Source: Pycnopodia helianthoides (taxonomy: Eukaryota; Echinodermata; Asteroidea; Forcipulatida; Asteriidae). From it: DNA of 64,000 nucleotides. A program made the position numbers and the translations under genes. Each line of letters begins with the position of its first letter. Position 1 is the stretch's first letter. The notes beneath the pieces are model-generated. The model saw nothing but the letters and a program-made list of their open reading frames with translations, did not search any database and had not been told where the DNA came from. Below, piece after piece: positions 28,141 through 39,399 of this stretch. The stretch spans positions 6,142,510-6,206,509 of the forward strand of contig CM063244.1 of assembly GCA_032158295.1 (NCBI GenBank), read 5' to 3'.

Positions 28141-28790
28141 TCAAGCCCAAGACAGAGACAGAGACCTCCCCATCGACACAAAGACCAAGACAGAGACCAA
28201 GACCTCCCAGTCAAGCCCAAGACAGAGACAGAGACCTCCCCATCGACACAAAGACAGAGACAGAGACCTCCCAGTCAAGCCCAAGACAGAGACAGAGACC
28301 TCCCATCGACACAAAGACCAAGACAGAGACCAAGACATCCCCATCAACTATAAGACAGAGCTGAGACCTCCCAATTGAGACCAAGACCTCCATCGAAAAC
28401 AAGTCTGAGACCAAGACTGAGACCAAGACTGAGACCAAGATCTCCCCAATTGAGAGCAAGACTGTGATCCAGACCTCCCAATCGACACCAAGACAGAGAC
28501 AGTTGTACAGGAATAAATGGCGAGCAAGCCGGCCACCCTCTAAGAAAAAAACACAAACTATGGAAAGATTTTGAAAAGTCTTTCCTCTTTTTTATTTTTA
28601 CATGTTTTTGTACGATTATGACAGTAAGGTCTCAGAAGTTCTCGACACAAGACCCCCAAGTCCTTTGCTCAGAGCTCGAGACTGAGACTGAGTCTTCAAA
28701 TTTGAGACCTTGAAACAGCTGAGACCGCAATAATTTGGGTCTCGGGACCGGTATCGATACCAAAACCGGTCTCGAGACCTTACAACACCG
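28141..28790 (+). repeat. Diverged AGACC-rich extension of the minisatellite
   Basis: Longer, irregular units built from GACAGAGACAGAGACCTCCC, TCAAGCCCAAGACAG and GAGACCAAGACC decay rightward. Scattered GAGACC motifs and the palindromic core GGTCTCGAGACC appear near 28770. The units look older than the homogeneous array on the left. Confidence 0.75.
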
Positions 28791-28799
28791 GTTGACATC

Positions 28800-29394
28800 A
28801 CTCTTTTTTGTTTTTTTTACCAGTGTGTATAGTCCACTTTTGTTTCCTGAAGATAGGACGATCGCATTGAACACACTCTTCCGAAAACACATGAGGTCTC
28901 AACCCTTTTAATTATTATTCCAAAAGCTAAATAGGATGTGCACTAACCACATTTTGGATTTGTTATCCCTAAATCTGCAATTATGCTTACCGACTATTGT
29001 AACCACAGCGATTTAAAAGCATTTCAAAGTCCGAAATAGAAAATGACAAACTTGTGTAACCACAAAACAGTTGGAGCTTCCTTTTGGGATTGGTAAGTTT
29101 GGTCGTACAAACATCAATAACGACATTTCATTGGTGTGGTGTGCCACAGTTTCTGCAATAGGTCATGTAAGCATGTAGAAAGTTTATGTAAAAAAAATAC
29201 ATATATATTTTGATCGCCAACTATATTTCCCCCTAAAGGATCAGAATATTTAATTGGAAATGTTTCCGATGCTACTTTCATCATTGTGTACAGTGTGCAC
29301 TATGTATTCATGATTTATTTGAGCAAATAGAATTAGCTGTTTGCAAACGGCTTACCAACCAAAAGGACCTACAGTATAAATGCAAAAAATAGCT
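28800..29394. other. Non-coding stretch
   Basis: No recognisable exon, tandem repeat or inverted element is seen in this AT-rich interval. Confidence 0.4.
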
Positions 29395-30390
29395 AATGGC
29401 TCAATGTTTCGACCCTATAGACTAGTGGCATTTCTGAAAATTGTGACTGTTAGGGGCATTTTGTAGTAAAAGTGGGGAACCAGACTTTTTCACATAATTT
29501 TGTTATGCTGAATCAGATAAAACCGGTTCCCAAGCGAAATTTTTAGTTTTTTGACCATCTAATTTGCATAATCAAAATGGCAGCTAAACCGCAAGTTTTT
29601 GACCTTTCTTAAACCATTTTCTGCATTATCTCTGTAACCCAGTGGGCAAAAAGGATTTAATGATGTGTCTTTACCTTTGTTTTGAAGGTCAGAGAGTAGG
29701 ATTCAGACATTTCTGAAATAATTAGTAGTAAAAAATATTCATAAATATGCAAATTAGTGGCCGCCAGTACAGAAAAAAACATTTTCTCCTATATCTCTGT
29801 AACTAGCAGAGTCTTTCTGGAAGGCTAAATGACAAAACACCACTCATAAACAGGTATACTGGTGTAACAGAAGCAGTCAAGTGGAAAGAGATGAAAAGAG
29901 AGAGGCAGAAAGCTTACAGTAAAAGCAAGGGATGAACAATGAAGAAAGAGATACAGGGGTTGGGGTAGAGGAAATGGGCTGGTTTGACCACAAGAGGTTG
30001 GAAACACGAAAGAAAAAACAAAGATGGGAAGAGGGAGAAAAAATAATTAATTTGTGGATGAGGCAGACTAAAAAGGGGGATATCTGTGGGAAAAGGAGAA
30101 GGCAAAGACAAGAAGTTGTTGGTCATTTTCTTCTTGGATGATCATACCGTGGGGTTGAATGGTCTGGAGGCCCCTCATCCACAGTTTCTCCCTACTCAGA
30201 CGAACAGCCTCTCTGTGGTTACGTAGTGCCTCAATGCCCTGTAAAATCATGTCAGAAATGGAGTGGGTAGGAAGATTGAAGCGATGTCCTACGGGTGTAT
30301 CCAGCTTTTGGGTGCTGATTGCATATTTTGTCTCTGGGATACGGTAGTTTTCAAAGTTCATGTGGTAAACCTGTTTGTCCATGGACGGAT
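29395..30390 (-). pseudogene. Penelope-like element, 3' coding relic and tail
   Basis: On the minus strand, 30382 to about 30130 encodes VGHRFNLPTHSISDMILQGI followed by REKLWMRGLQTIQPHGM. This pattern (HFNLPGHS, then KLWI-L-T-x-x-PHGLN) closes GIY-YIG-bearing Penelope-type retroelement proteins. The tail to the left holds AGAAGCAGTCAAGTGGAAAG and TTTCGACCCTA, shared with 17435-17785 and 41640-42480. About 385 bp of foreign sequence (29420-29805) splits the tail. Reverse transcriptase and catalytic endonuclease parts are not seen. Confidence 0.6.
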
Positions 30391-31002
30391 TTATTCCATC
30401 CGCTTGACTGAGTTATTGGAGCTTGATTTGAAGACTAAAAGCCACTACACATCTAACCATGATTCTAACTTCTTCTTTTTTATTTTATTGTTTTTAAATG
30501 TTATGCAACAATTAACTGGAGCCTACATATTCCTTGGGTACATGATCTAAACACTTGCAATCGTCAAGCATTAAGATCAGCTATTATGCAGGGTTAAGTC
30601 AATAAATTGTGTTCTTTAAATATTTGTGACCTACGAAACACCTGACTCCTGACCTACACGTAGAAACCTGTGATATTGGTGACTTGTATGCAAATTAGCA
30701 CAAATGAGAAAATTAGAGTTGGCTGTTGCAAACTGCTTACCAACCAAAATACACTATTCTTCCGAAAAACAAAAAATGTGTCGAGTTTTTCATCATGTAC
30801 ATGTATGGTTGAAGAGCTTCACTCCACTGTAACAAAACCCAATTCAAATAAGTTCAGTAAGTTGGTTTTAATTTTAATCACCCTGTATGATAACCACTGT
30901 GACTCTGTACTTTCCTAAATCCTGCAGAAAATAATATGCTAGCTGTAGCTTTCTTAAGGTGATTATGAGGACCATCCTTCGCTCTTTAAACAAAATCCAA
31001 CA

Positions 31003-31625
31003 CCCAACTCAACACCCAAACCATTGGACTCTGGTTATGGTGGTAGGCCTGATCCCATGTAAAGCATAATCAGTTTACTAGTGCAGTCATCAGTCTGACA
31101 CCATTCAGTAACTCAACACCCCCCAAACTGTTGGACTCTGGTTATTAATGGTGGTATGCCTGATCCCATATAAAGCATAATCAGTTTACTAGTGCAGTCA
31201 TCAGTCTGACACCATTCAGTAACTCAACACCCCAAACTGTTGGACTCTGGTTGTATGCCTGATCCCTTGTAAAGAATAATCAGTTTACTAGTGCAGTCAT
31301 CTGTCCAACACCATTCAGTAACTCAACACCCCCAAACTGTTGGACTCTGGTTATTAATGGTGGTATGCCTGATCCCATATAAAGCATAATCAGTTTACTA
31401 GTGCAGTCATCAGTCAGACACCATTCAGTAACTCAACACCCCAAACTGTTGGACTCTGGTTGTATGCCTGATCCCTTGTAAAGAATAATCAGTTTACTAG
31501 TGCAGTCATCTGTCCAACACCTTACAGTAACTCCACACCCAAATTGTTGGACTCTTGGATTATAGTGGTATGCCTGATCCCATGTAAAGCATAATTAGTA
31601 TAACTCATGCATTCGTCTGTCCAAC
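31003..31625 (+). repeat. ~105 bp tandem repeat, six units, dimeric order
   Basis: GGACTCTGG recurs at about 31026, 31133, 31242, 31342 and 31451, and a variant at 31549, giving spacings of 107, 109, 100, 109 and 98. Long units carry TTATTAATGGTGGTATGCC and short units TTGTATGCC; they alternate, giving a ~208 bp higher-order period. Conserved core: ATCAGTTTACTAGTGCAGTC. Confidence 0.9.
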
Positions 31626-32303
31626 AGAATCAAACAAAACTTGCAGTTGGATTTTGAAGGGTTTTGGGGGTGGTTAGAGGTATAGAAGAGAATTTGTGAT
31701 GCGATCAAGCTAAATTGGTCGTTTGTCGGTAAATGCATTATTGAATAACAGGCCAAAATAGGTCGACAGGGGTCTACATTTCTATACATCTCTTGGTGTT
31801 TCGACTTCCATAACTTTTGAACCAAAGGTGGTATCAACACAGGGTTTTCATATCCTTAAAGCTGAGATTGTACTTCTTTCAAATAGATAAAAAAAAAAAA
31901 AATTGACAAGGGTCGACAAAAGACTCATTTAGCTTGATCGCATCACATTTTGTATGGCAAGACTATTTAGTGAGGTCACACAAGGTCATTTTTAGGGCAC
32001 CTGTCTCTCCTTAGCGATTGGAAACAATGGGGTCCTGGATTGAAGCATATGGCCAGGATATGAGTCATGGTTGGATGGGGAATTTCCCAATCCCTGGACA
32101 CTCCACTTCTCTACGTAGTTGGGTGGCTTGTTTGTTTGATTTTTGAGGAGAAGAAAGTGCGTTTGACATTCTCGTTGAAATGGTTTGCTGTGGGGAAAAA
32201 AAATGTTGCGCTAGACGATTTCTAGATAATCTTGAAGTTGTTGAGACATCTACTTGAGATTGATTATTTGTGATTTTTCTGTGCTTTCATCTGTCTGTCC
32301 AGT
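31626..32303. repeat. AT-rich stretch with inverted copies of a Tcr-like motif
   Basis: TGTGATGCGATCAAGCTAAAT (31696) is inverted at the right as TTTAGCTTGATCGCATCACA (31928), with a ~210 bp centre containing GGTCGAC on both sides. This suggests a small foldback element between about 31690 and 31950. Nothing else is recognised. Confidence 0.5.
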
Positions 32304-32750
32304 TTAATAAAGGTAGGGTTATAGATCGGTAAACACCCCCCAAATTATTGAACATAAAAGCTTACTTGGTGAGAAGCACTACAGCTGTCGGTAGAAAGCT
32401 ATTTTGAGAAAGAATTCCCTTTGAGGTAATAGGCCCTATGGTTTGGAAATTTTTCACCTCAAAAACATTTTCAATCTGAGAAACCATTCTTGCAGATTTC
32501 TGAGGGTTTATGTCCGTTCGCGAATGCTGCGGCCAGAGATGCAGTTGGTACCCGCTGTCGACCTCGCTGAACGTGGATGGATTCGATGTTCCTGTGAAAA
32601 CACCTGGACAGTTTTTGCTGTTTTCCCAGCAAGTAGACACTGTATTCAGCTGAAACTTTCACAAGTGACTTCTAGTGTATCTTTCTTTATAACTTTGCCT
32701 ATAAATCATAATTACGTTGACAAAAACCAATCTATGACCCTAACCTTTAA
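32304..32750 (+). repeat. TTAA-type MITE, family C, copy 2
   Basis: The ends TAAAGGTAGGGTTATAGAT and ATCTATGACCCTAACCTTTA are inverted repeats, with TTAA at the right. The interior matches 26803-27250 throughout, with about 15-20 percent visible divergence. Confidence 0.75.
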
Positions 32751-33269
32751 GCACGTTCTTATCTTGCACTCATGGCATCCTGAATACAGACAGGCAAAGC
32801 TGTGACTGGGTCAAGTACCAATCTAGTACTCCTATTCCAGACTTTGTATACTTTACTCTGATTTATCATCATCTTCTTTTTTTTCTGGGGACAGGGGGAG
32901 ACTGTTGTTTTTGAGCTGTGGAATAAAAACCAATCTGATTGAGATGAAATGATGTGTATATAATGGATTCAAATTTTAATTATCTCTTTGTAGCTCATCG
33001 AAATGTTGCAGTAAATATTATTAGTTATCACACCAGCGCAAGTGGAATATGGAAAAATATAGTGCTTCTGCGTCCCATACCAACAAGGCTGAATTTCTCT
33101 TCGAACTTGATGCATAGCTTAAAATAGCGCAGTACGGGGAGTTACTACAGGGTGTTAAAACAGGGTGTTACATGGGCCGTACAATATAGGTTAAAATCAC
33201 ACTCATGTTGCTATGAATCGACCAATCCGAATCGAGGATGTAAGTTTGCTTGAAGTTAACACCACAACA

Positions 33270-33560
33270 CCATAACTCGGTAACTTTCCCTGCCTTACCC
33301 GCCCCCCACAACAAATTCGGTAACTATCCCTGACTTACCCGCCCCCCCCCCACCACACCAAACTCAGTAACTATCCCTGACTTAACCCCCACCCCCACCC
33401 CCTCCAACCAACCCACCACCCAAACCAAGTAATTATCCCTGCCTTACCTGCCCCCCCCACCCCACCATCCAAACACAGTAGCTAGCCTGCCTTACCCCTA
33501 CCCCCACCCCCACCCCCCCCCCCCCCGCTCCCCGGCCCCTCTAAACCCAGCCCCTCCACC
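33270..33560 (+). repeat. C-rich degenerate minisatellite, ~55 bp period
   Basis: About five units follow the pattern CTCGGTAACTATCCCTGACT then TACCCGCCCCCC. C-runs of 8 or more are present, with the longest near 33515. The opposite strand is G-rich enough to form quadruplexes. Confidence 0.8.
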
Positions 33561-34584
33561 TGCCCAACTTATTAACTATCAGTGCCTCACAAAAGGCAGG
33601 TGCCCTCTTTTTGTTTGTCCCTCTTCCAGGGAATGTTTTCTTCCTATTTCCTGTTTCCCCGGTCCAACAATCCTTGTTCCATAACATTGTTTGCCCCAAT
33701 TCAACAAGCACGCAACATCTCAGCTGATCAGCTGATTTCCTCTTATTTGTTTTTTATAGTGCCATTAAAAACTGAAATGTGCTTGCCAGTTTCCGCTCTA
33801 TTCCCCTTTTTTGAAGAGGGGGGGGGGGTGGAATTACAAAGTTGCACATCTGTTTTTAAAAGTGCAAGCTCATACTCTGTTGTGTTACATATTACACAAC
33901 AAATTATACAACAGATCGAAGTAAGATTTTACAGCGATTTAAAAAAAAGTATGACCCATGCCTTTGGTGTGTGGTTTGCATTACTCAACAAAATTAAACC
34001 ACCCTTACAAAGGCCAAACTTCACACTCAAACCACTCCAAGACTTGTGTAATGTTTGCTCAACTAAAAACCAGTAGTTTGTGGTTGCAGGTCTTCCCCCA
34101 CTACCTGTGATATTTCTTTAAAGTACCCACTAAGCGTACTAAATGAATAAACATTTAAGTACCGCTAGTATGGCAAAAACACCCTTTGTCCTACATACAG
34201 GTGTTTCTCGGGACTGTTGTTGTGCCGAAAACAGGAAAAGCAATCTGGTTAGCTGGTTAGACCACAGGAATTTCGGCCGTGTTAAAAATAGTCCGCTGAG
34301 GTGGAATTGTATCCATGTTTTCTTCGTGGGAAGGCAGGGAGGGGGGTTTGCCGGTGATTAGTCAGAAATTGTCCAAAACTCTTTCTGTGAAGCAGTATTG
34401 GAATCCCAAATATGTTTTTACCCGGGGTCTGGATTTGATGTGATTTTAATATTTGAGTATGTTTTCTGGATTTTTTGAAAGGGTAACTTTTTGTGACACA
34501 AGGCTTCTCAAATATATGGATATTATTGCCTTGATACAGTTTGTCTTGGTTTTCCGGTTTGGCCCATTATGAATTCTACAAGTG

Positions 34585-35102
34585 AGGAGGGTCTCCAAGG
34601 TCAAAGTCAGTTTTGTGATGCACTCATTTTCCAATAGTTAGAGTCCTCATGAAAGTGGGGGAAAAAGTTACAAGTCTCTGACCTCACGTTAAAAATTGTG
34701 TAAAATGTAACTTTATTAGATACTCTTTTAGGGCAAAATTTTAAACATGACTCATCAGAAGTTGAAAAAACGAATAGGTCTGTACATTCCAAAGAGGAAT
34801 TTTTGCACTAGTCAAAGGGTAAAATTCAATGCAATTTTGATTGAAATCATCAAAATTCAGGAATGAATCGAAATATCTGGTAGAAAAATGTACAGACCGT
34901 ATATTTAAATGTAAACATCATCAAACATTTTTTGGATTTTGACAAAAATTGCACTTGAAGGGTATCAAACACAGTGGCATTTTACACCATTTAAGCGTGA
35001 GGTTAGAGACTTGTAATTCCCCCCCCCACATTTTCATAAAGACTCCTATCAATTGGAAAATGAGGGATCACAAAACTTAATCTGACCTTGGAGTCCCACT
35101 TT
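34585..35102. mobile_element. Foldback element, GAGGTTAGAGACTTG family, copy 1
   Basis: The left arm (AAGGTCAAAGTCAGTTTTGTG, CATTTTCCAATAGTTAGAGTC, GTCTCTGACCTCACGTTAAA) is mirrored at the right (TAAGCGTGAGGTTAGAGACT, TTGGAAAATGAG, AATCTGACCTTGGAG). The centre lacks coding potential. Related elements are at 36060-36345 (half) and 38030-38520. Confidence 0.7.
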
Positions 35103-35389
35103 AATAGGTGTTGCATTACGTGTATTTTTGAAACGGATTGATTTGATGATGTTTGTCTCAATTTTGTCTTTATTTGGGGAATTTCAGTGGTATGCTTTTA
35201 TTGGCGACCTGCTGTGTGGAGGGTCCATGATGTCTGTCAAATAAACGGGGTATAAATCTGAAGTTTTTTTGTGCTGGGATGAAACTGGAGGAAGCTTGTA
35301 AAAAGCCCCATGTACAAACCCTCGTTTGAAAAACAACTCATGTAAATGTGATAATATCAATTTACTTTAGTTTAGGTTGAGCATATAAT

Positions 35390-35475
35390 TTTTTTACTAG
35401 AGCGGGACTTGAACCTGCGACCTTCGGATTAGCATGGCTGCGGTCTATCAACTGAGCTATCTAGCCCTAATGTTA
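35390..35475 (-). repeat. tRNA-like SINE head, minus strand
   Basis: ACTAGAGCGGGACTTGAACC through TCAACTGAGCTATCTAGCCC is the complement of a tRNA-like head with both A- and B-box regions. It faces a plus-strand copy 80 bp to the right. Confidence 0.65.
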
Positions 35476-35554
35476 GCGGTCTTCCTTTTTTTCTCTTCAT
35501 ATCTTCGTTTGGGGTGCCAGTCAGAAGCCATATTGACAAAAGATATTGACAAAA

Positions 35555-35670
35555 TAGAGAGACTGCCAACATTTACGCAGTTGTAGTTAGAGCACCGACA
35601 CATTATTCAGGAGGTTGCTGGTTCAGTCCTGCTCTAGTAAATTTTTCTTTGTTCAACCCAAAGTTATTTA
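35555..35670 (+). repeat. tRNA-like SINE, diverged plus-strand copy
   Basis: It carries CAGTTGTAGTTAGAGCACCG, GGTTCAGTCCTGCTCTAGT and the body TTTCTTTGTTCAACCCAAAG. The A box is partly lost. A (GTTT)n microsatellite follows at 35707-35738. Confidence 0.6.
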
Positions 35671-36059
35671 TGTATAAATATAAATTTACTATACAATGTT
35701 TTGGGGGTTTGTTTGTTTGTTTGTTTGTTTGTTTGTTGTTGTTTTTGGAGGGGTTCAAGGGACTTACACCATTTGGTCGGTTTATGCAACAAGTTTTGCC
35801 ATTGTCAAATAACTGTTTTTCGAAAAAGCATCAAATGTGTACAAGTCAAGAATTACAATTTTTAGTTGTTGGTATGCTATTTCCATCATGTTATACTTTT
35901 GGTGACTTTTTAAAGACTGAATGTGGATCTGCAGGACTCTCTCCTAGATTACTGGCACTGGTGCTTCGCTTGATAAATGTGTTGGAGAGAAAGGTGGAGG
36001 GGGTGTCGGTGGGGTTCAGCATGTGGATTTTTTTTTTGTACTGAGAATTTTTAGTTCAT

Positions 36060-36345
36060 TCCTGATTTTCAATGATATTCAATCAAAACGGCATTGGATT
36101 TGACCTTTTCACTGACACGAATAATTCCTCCTTGTATTGTACAGACCCACTTTTTTGATATTGATGATGCCATGTTTCAAATTTGCTATGAAAGAGCATT
36201 AGATGAAAATTGACATTTACACCGTGTTAATGTGAGGTCAGAGACTTGTAATTTGTTCCTTGACTTTCATGAGGACTCTATCGTTTGGAAAATGAGCGCC
36301 TCACAAAACTTGATTTGTCATTGAAGCGAGCCCCTCTTTAACTCG
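36060..36345. mobile_element. Foldback element, GAGGTTAGAGACTTG family, right half
   Basis: It contains GATATTCAATCAAAACGGCAT, TAATGTGAGGTCAGAGACTTG and TTTGGAAAATGAG, matching the right halves of 34585-35102 and 38030-38520. The left arm is missing. A run of about 17 C residues follows at 36366-36382. Confidence 0.55.
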
Positions 36346-36756
36346 CGGAAAGTTTCTCCCCCCCTCCCCCCCCCCCCCCCCCGGTCTGGGAGGAGGGTTT
36401 TAATTGGGATATCCCTGATTTCTCATTTTTCCCAGGAGAATTGCGGCAAAATTGGGTGGCGGTGGGGTTAAAAAATTCCCTTGGCATTTCTTGGGGTTCT
36501 ACTTCCTTGGAGGTGGCTCTGCATCCTGGTTTTTTTTTGGGGGGGAGACTTGATGGAATTGTTGAAACCTCTTCATGCCGTCTAGCCAAGGATCACGCCC
36601 CCAGGTATCCTGTCAGACCTTGCGACGTGGCAGAGCATGATTCATTCATGTTTTTAAAAAGGGCTACGGCTTTTCTACATTTTCTTCGCAACACTGAATC
36701 AAAAAATCCCCCGAGTGAGAACAAATGCACTTTTCCAAAAACAGTTGCTAAAAATC

Positions 36757-36999
36757 CAGGGTTCAAAATATTGCCTGGACCTAGACCGGCTCGAGGCCAG
36801 TGATCGATCTCAGCATAAGCCAGTAACTTTCCAACAGAAACAAGTCGGGAGGTCCAGGGTTTTCCCAAACACTTTAAGATTGACTAATTTATACTTTCTA
36901 TTTTCAAGCGCAAACCTACTCTTCAAAATTCAGCAAATTTGAAAAGGAAGAAATGTTTTGTGAAAATAATATTACGTGAGATCTGAGCTACAAGCCCTG
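36757..36999. repeat. hAT-like MITE, copy 3
   Basis: It begins CAGGGTTCAAAATATTGCC and ends GAGCTACAAGCCCTG, with GGCTCGAGGCCAGTG inside. It abuts the next element directly. Confidence 0.6.
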
Positions 37000-37290
37000 G
37001 GCCCAAATTCTAGAGCTGCTTAAGCAGAAAATATTGCATAACAAATTTATTTTGTATTTTGGATGGTAACCATATTCTGGTAAGCATAATTTTCTTGTGC
37101 TGTCATGGAGCTGCTTAGCAGAAAAGTAGCTAAGCATAATAACGGCATGCTTACCAGAATAATGTTACCAGCCAAATAGCATTCAACATGTAGCATTTAT
37201 GATTGGTTTCCTGTTTCTTTTGGCTTTTGCAGAAAATTTCAAAGCAATGTGTTCTGCTTAAAAATGAAATTGGTACCTGTGCTCTAGTGG
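37000..37290. repeat. GGGCCCAATTTCAT-type foldback MITE, with internal duplication
   Basis: It begins GGGCCCAAATTCTAGAGCTG and ends CTTAAAAATGAAATTGGTAC. Two GAGCTGCTTA motifs and inverted CATATTCTGGTAAGCAT / ATGCTTACCAGAAT suggest two overlapping copies. Confidence 0.55.
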
Positions 37291-38029
37291 AGTTTTTTTT
37301 ACCAAAATATATTACCTGAAAGTTCGTTCCCTTCAAGGGAACTTTTGGTGTAAACAAACTTCACTACAATGAAACGTCCTTGATGATGTGATAACATGAA
37401 TGGAATGGAAGTGCATGTCTCTGCCCGGGCGCCAGACTCTGCTAATTGCTGACTTCCTTTTGTTTTTCACTGTCATGAATTGTTACTGTCATTTCTTACA
37501 TCATTGTTAGATGATGTAAAGCTCGTTAAAGCTGATAAGTTGGAACAATAGAGTTTGGGATAGATTGCCCCAATTGTTGTACCAGATGTAAAAAAGGCAT
37601 TCCTAAAGTCAATTAATCTTTTCATAGATGCTGTCAGTTTTAATTTGTTTTTCAAGATTTGATATATCCTTGTTAATAATTAACCAATCTAATGGAAGGC
37701 GCCAAGAGGTGGGTTCTAAAACTCATAATGTGAAACCGGGGAAGAAATGATGACCTTCAATTCCAGTGCATTTCCTGGCAGGCAAGATACTGCACTAGTC
37801 ATTTATGCTACTGCCCGATACCATATGTTCCACAAACAATCACGAACAGCTGAAGTTGTATCATGTGCCCTCATTCTGTGTATCAAAAGCACAAAAAAAA
37901 AATAATAAAATAGTTCGGTGCACTTTCTGTAAAATGCAAGATTTTGTTTCCTCCATTGAACTGTTCGCAAATAATGGTTGCAGAAGTCAAGGCGATGTGG
38001 TTGGAAACATGTGATGTCACAGGTGTTTT

Positions 38030-38520
38030 TAAAGAGGGGATTCGTTAAATTTTGTGATCCACTCATTTTTCCAATAGATAGAGTCCTTATGAAAATTGGG
38101 AAAATAGTGTCTAACCTCACGTTAAATGGTGTAAAATGCCTCTGTGTTTGATATCCTTCAAATGCAATTTTTTTTGTCAAAATCCAAAAAGGTTCGATGA
38201 TGTCATATTTCAAATATGTGGTCTGTACACTTCTGTCCTAGTCCATTCCTGAATTTGTTTGATATTCAATCAAAAGGGCATTAAATTTGACAGTTTGACC
38301 GGCACAAAAATGTCTCTTTGAAATGTGCAAACACAAATGTCTTGCAGTCCAATGACATTGTGTTTCAAATTTTCGCAATGAAAGGGAATCAAATAAAGTT
38401 ACATTTTACACAATTTTAATGTGAGGTTAGAGACTTTAATTTTTGTTTCCATTTTCATTTCATTTTTATTGGAAAATTGGTGCATCCAAAACTGTATTTG
38501 ACCTTGGAGCACCTCTTTGA
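38030..38520. mobile_element. Foldback element, GAGGTTAGAGACTTG family, copy 2
   Basis: The left arm (TTTTGTGATCCACTCATTTT, TCTAACCTCACGTTAAA) is mirrored at the right (TTAATGTGAGGTTAGAGAC, ATTGGAAAATTGG, CTGTATTTGACCTTGGAG). It is diverged from 34585-35102 but has the same layout. Confidence 0.65.
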
Positions 38521-38534
38521 ACATTGTATCGAAA

Positions 38535-38720
38535 GGTCTTAGACTGTTTTTTGTATGTGAATGATTAGTCTTGCTATTTCTACTGCTGCGGAGCAGATTT
38601 TGGGAATTCGGGAGACTTCTTAGTTCTGAAAAGATCTGTCCGCTTATTAATTACCTGGGCGGAAGGTAGGAAATCTGCCAGGACTACTACTTTCGCTTAG
38701 TGGATTGAGGGGACTTCTTG
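38535..38720. repeat. Fragment of the TTTGCGGTAACACC foldback family
   Basis: It shares CTTGCTATTTCTACTGC, GGGAATTCGGGAGACTTC, TTAGTTCTGAAAAGA and TTATTAATTACCTGGGCGG with the interiors of 44095-44385 and 63370-63635. Terminal inverted repeats are absent here. Confidence 0.5.
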
Positions 38721-39126
38721 TTATTACCTTCACTGCCACATATTGAGTTCTTAAGAAATGTTTTACCCCTAAAATAAAAATAAAATGTACGAGGCCTTGC
38801 TTTTTATTTATTTTTTAAAGCGCCTTGGTCGTCTTTTTAGGCAGATTTGACATATATCAATTGTGTTTTGTTGTTTACCACTAAATTCTGATGTTAATAA
38901 TATTTAGTTGTGGAACACATCTTTTGATGACAGTTTTTTTTTTTACTTTCTGGACTACTCCTGGTCAAGATGTTTTTTATTTTCATAAGATTAAACAACA
39001 AAATCATTGATTTATTGTATTATTCCAAAGGAATCATACCCCATCACCCTGGGGAAGGGTTACACCAATATTTAAAATAATAATACATCATGACGGAAGA
39101 GTTGGGCAAAAAGTATCCATTTTAAA

Positions 39127-39345
39127 CTAAACATTTGTAACATTGATTTCCCTGAACTTAGCAGACATACAAATATACTTGGCTAAGCACCCTATACTCA
39201 ATACTGTTTTCCCGAGAGAGGTCACGAACAAAATGAATTTGTTTCTTTCCAATAACACACTAAATTCTGCATAATGTTTACAAACAGTGTCATACATGGT
39301 TTTTCTCAAAGAATTATAATGTATCAGACTAGAACATCCAAAGGA
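39127..39345 (-). pseudogene. C-terminal relic of a LINE-type polyprotein
   Basis: The minus-strand frame reads LIHYNSLRKTMYDTVCKHYA then EFSVLLERNKFILFV and ends LAKYICMSAKFREIN. This resembles the zinc-knuckle-free C-terminal tail of CR1/L2-like or related reverse transcriptases (CPLY-x-x-L-R, then N/D-K-F, then LAKYI-x-x-A). No polymerase motifs are present. Family assignment is tentative. Confidence 0.4.
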
Positions 39346-39399
39346 CATTTCCGTTTCCAAGCCTTCCATACACCGTGGATTGATTAATTTCTAAACCAA

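Noticed and set aside
27575..28220. Open frames of 117-191 codons on the minus strand (SMGRSLSWCQWEGLCLG repeats)
   Set aside because: They are a by-product of the 26 bp minisatellite, which lacks stops in any frame. There is no splice or homology support.
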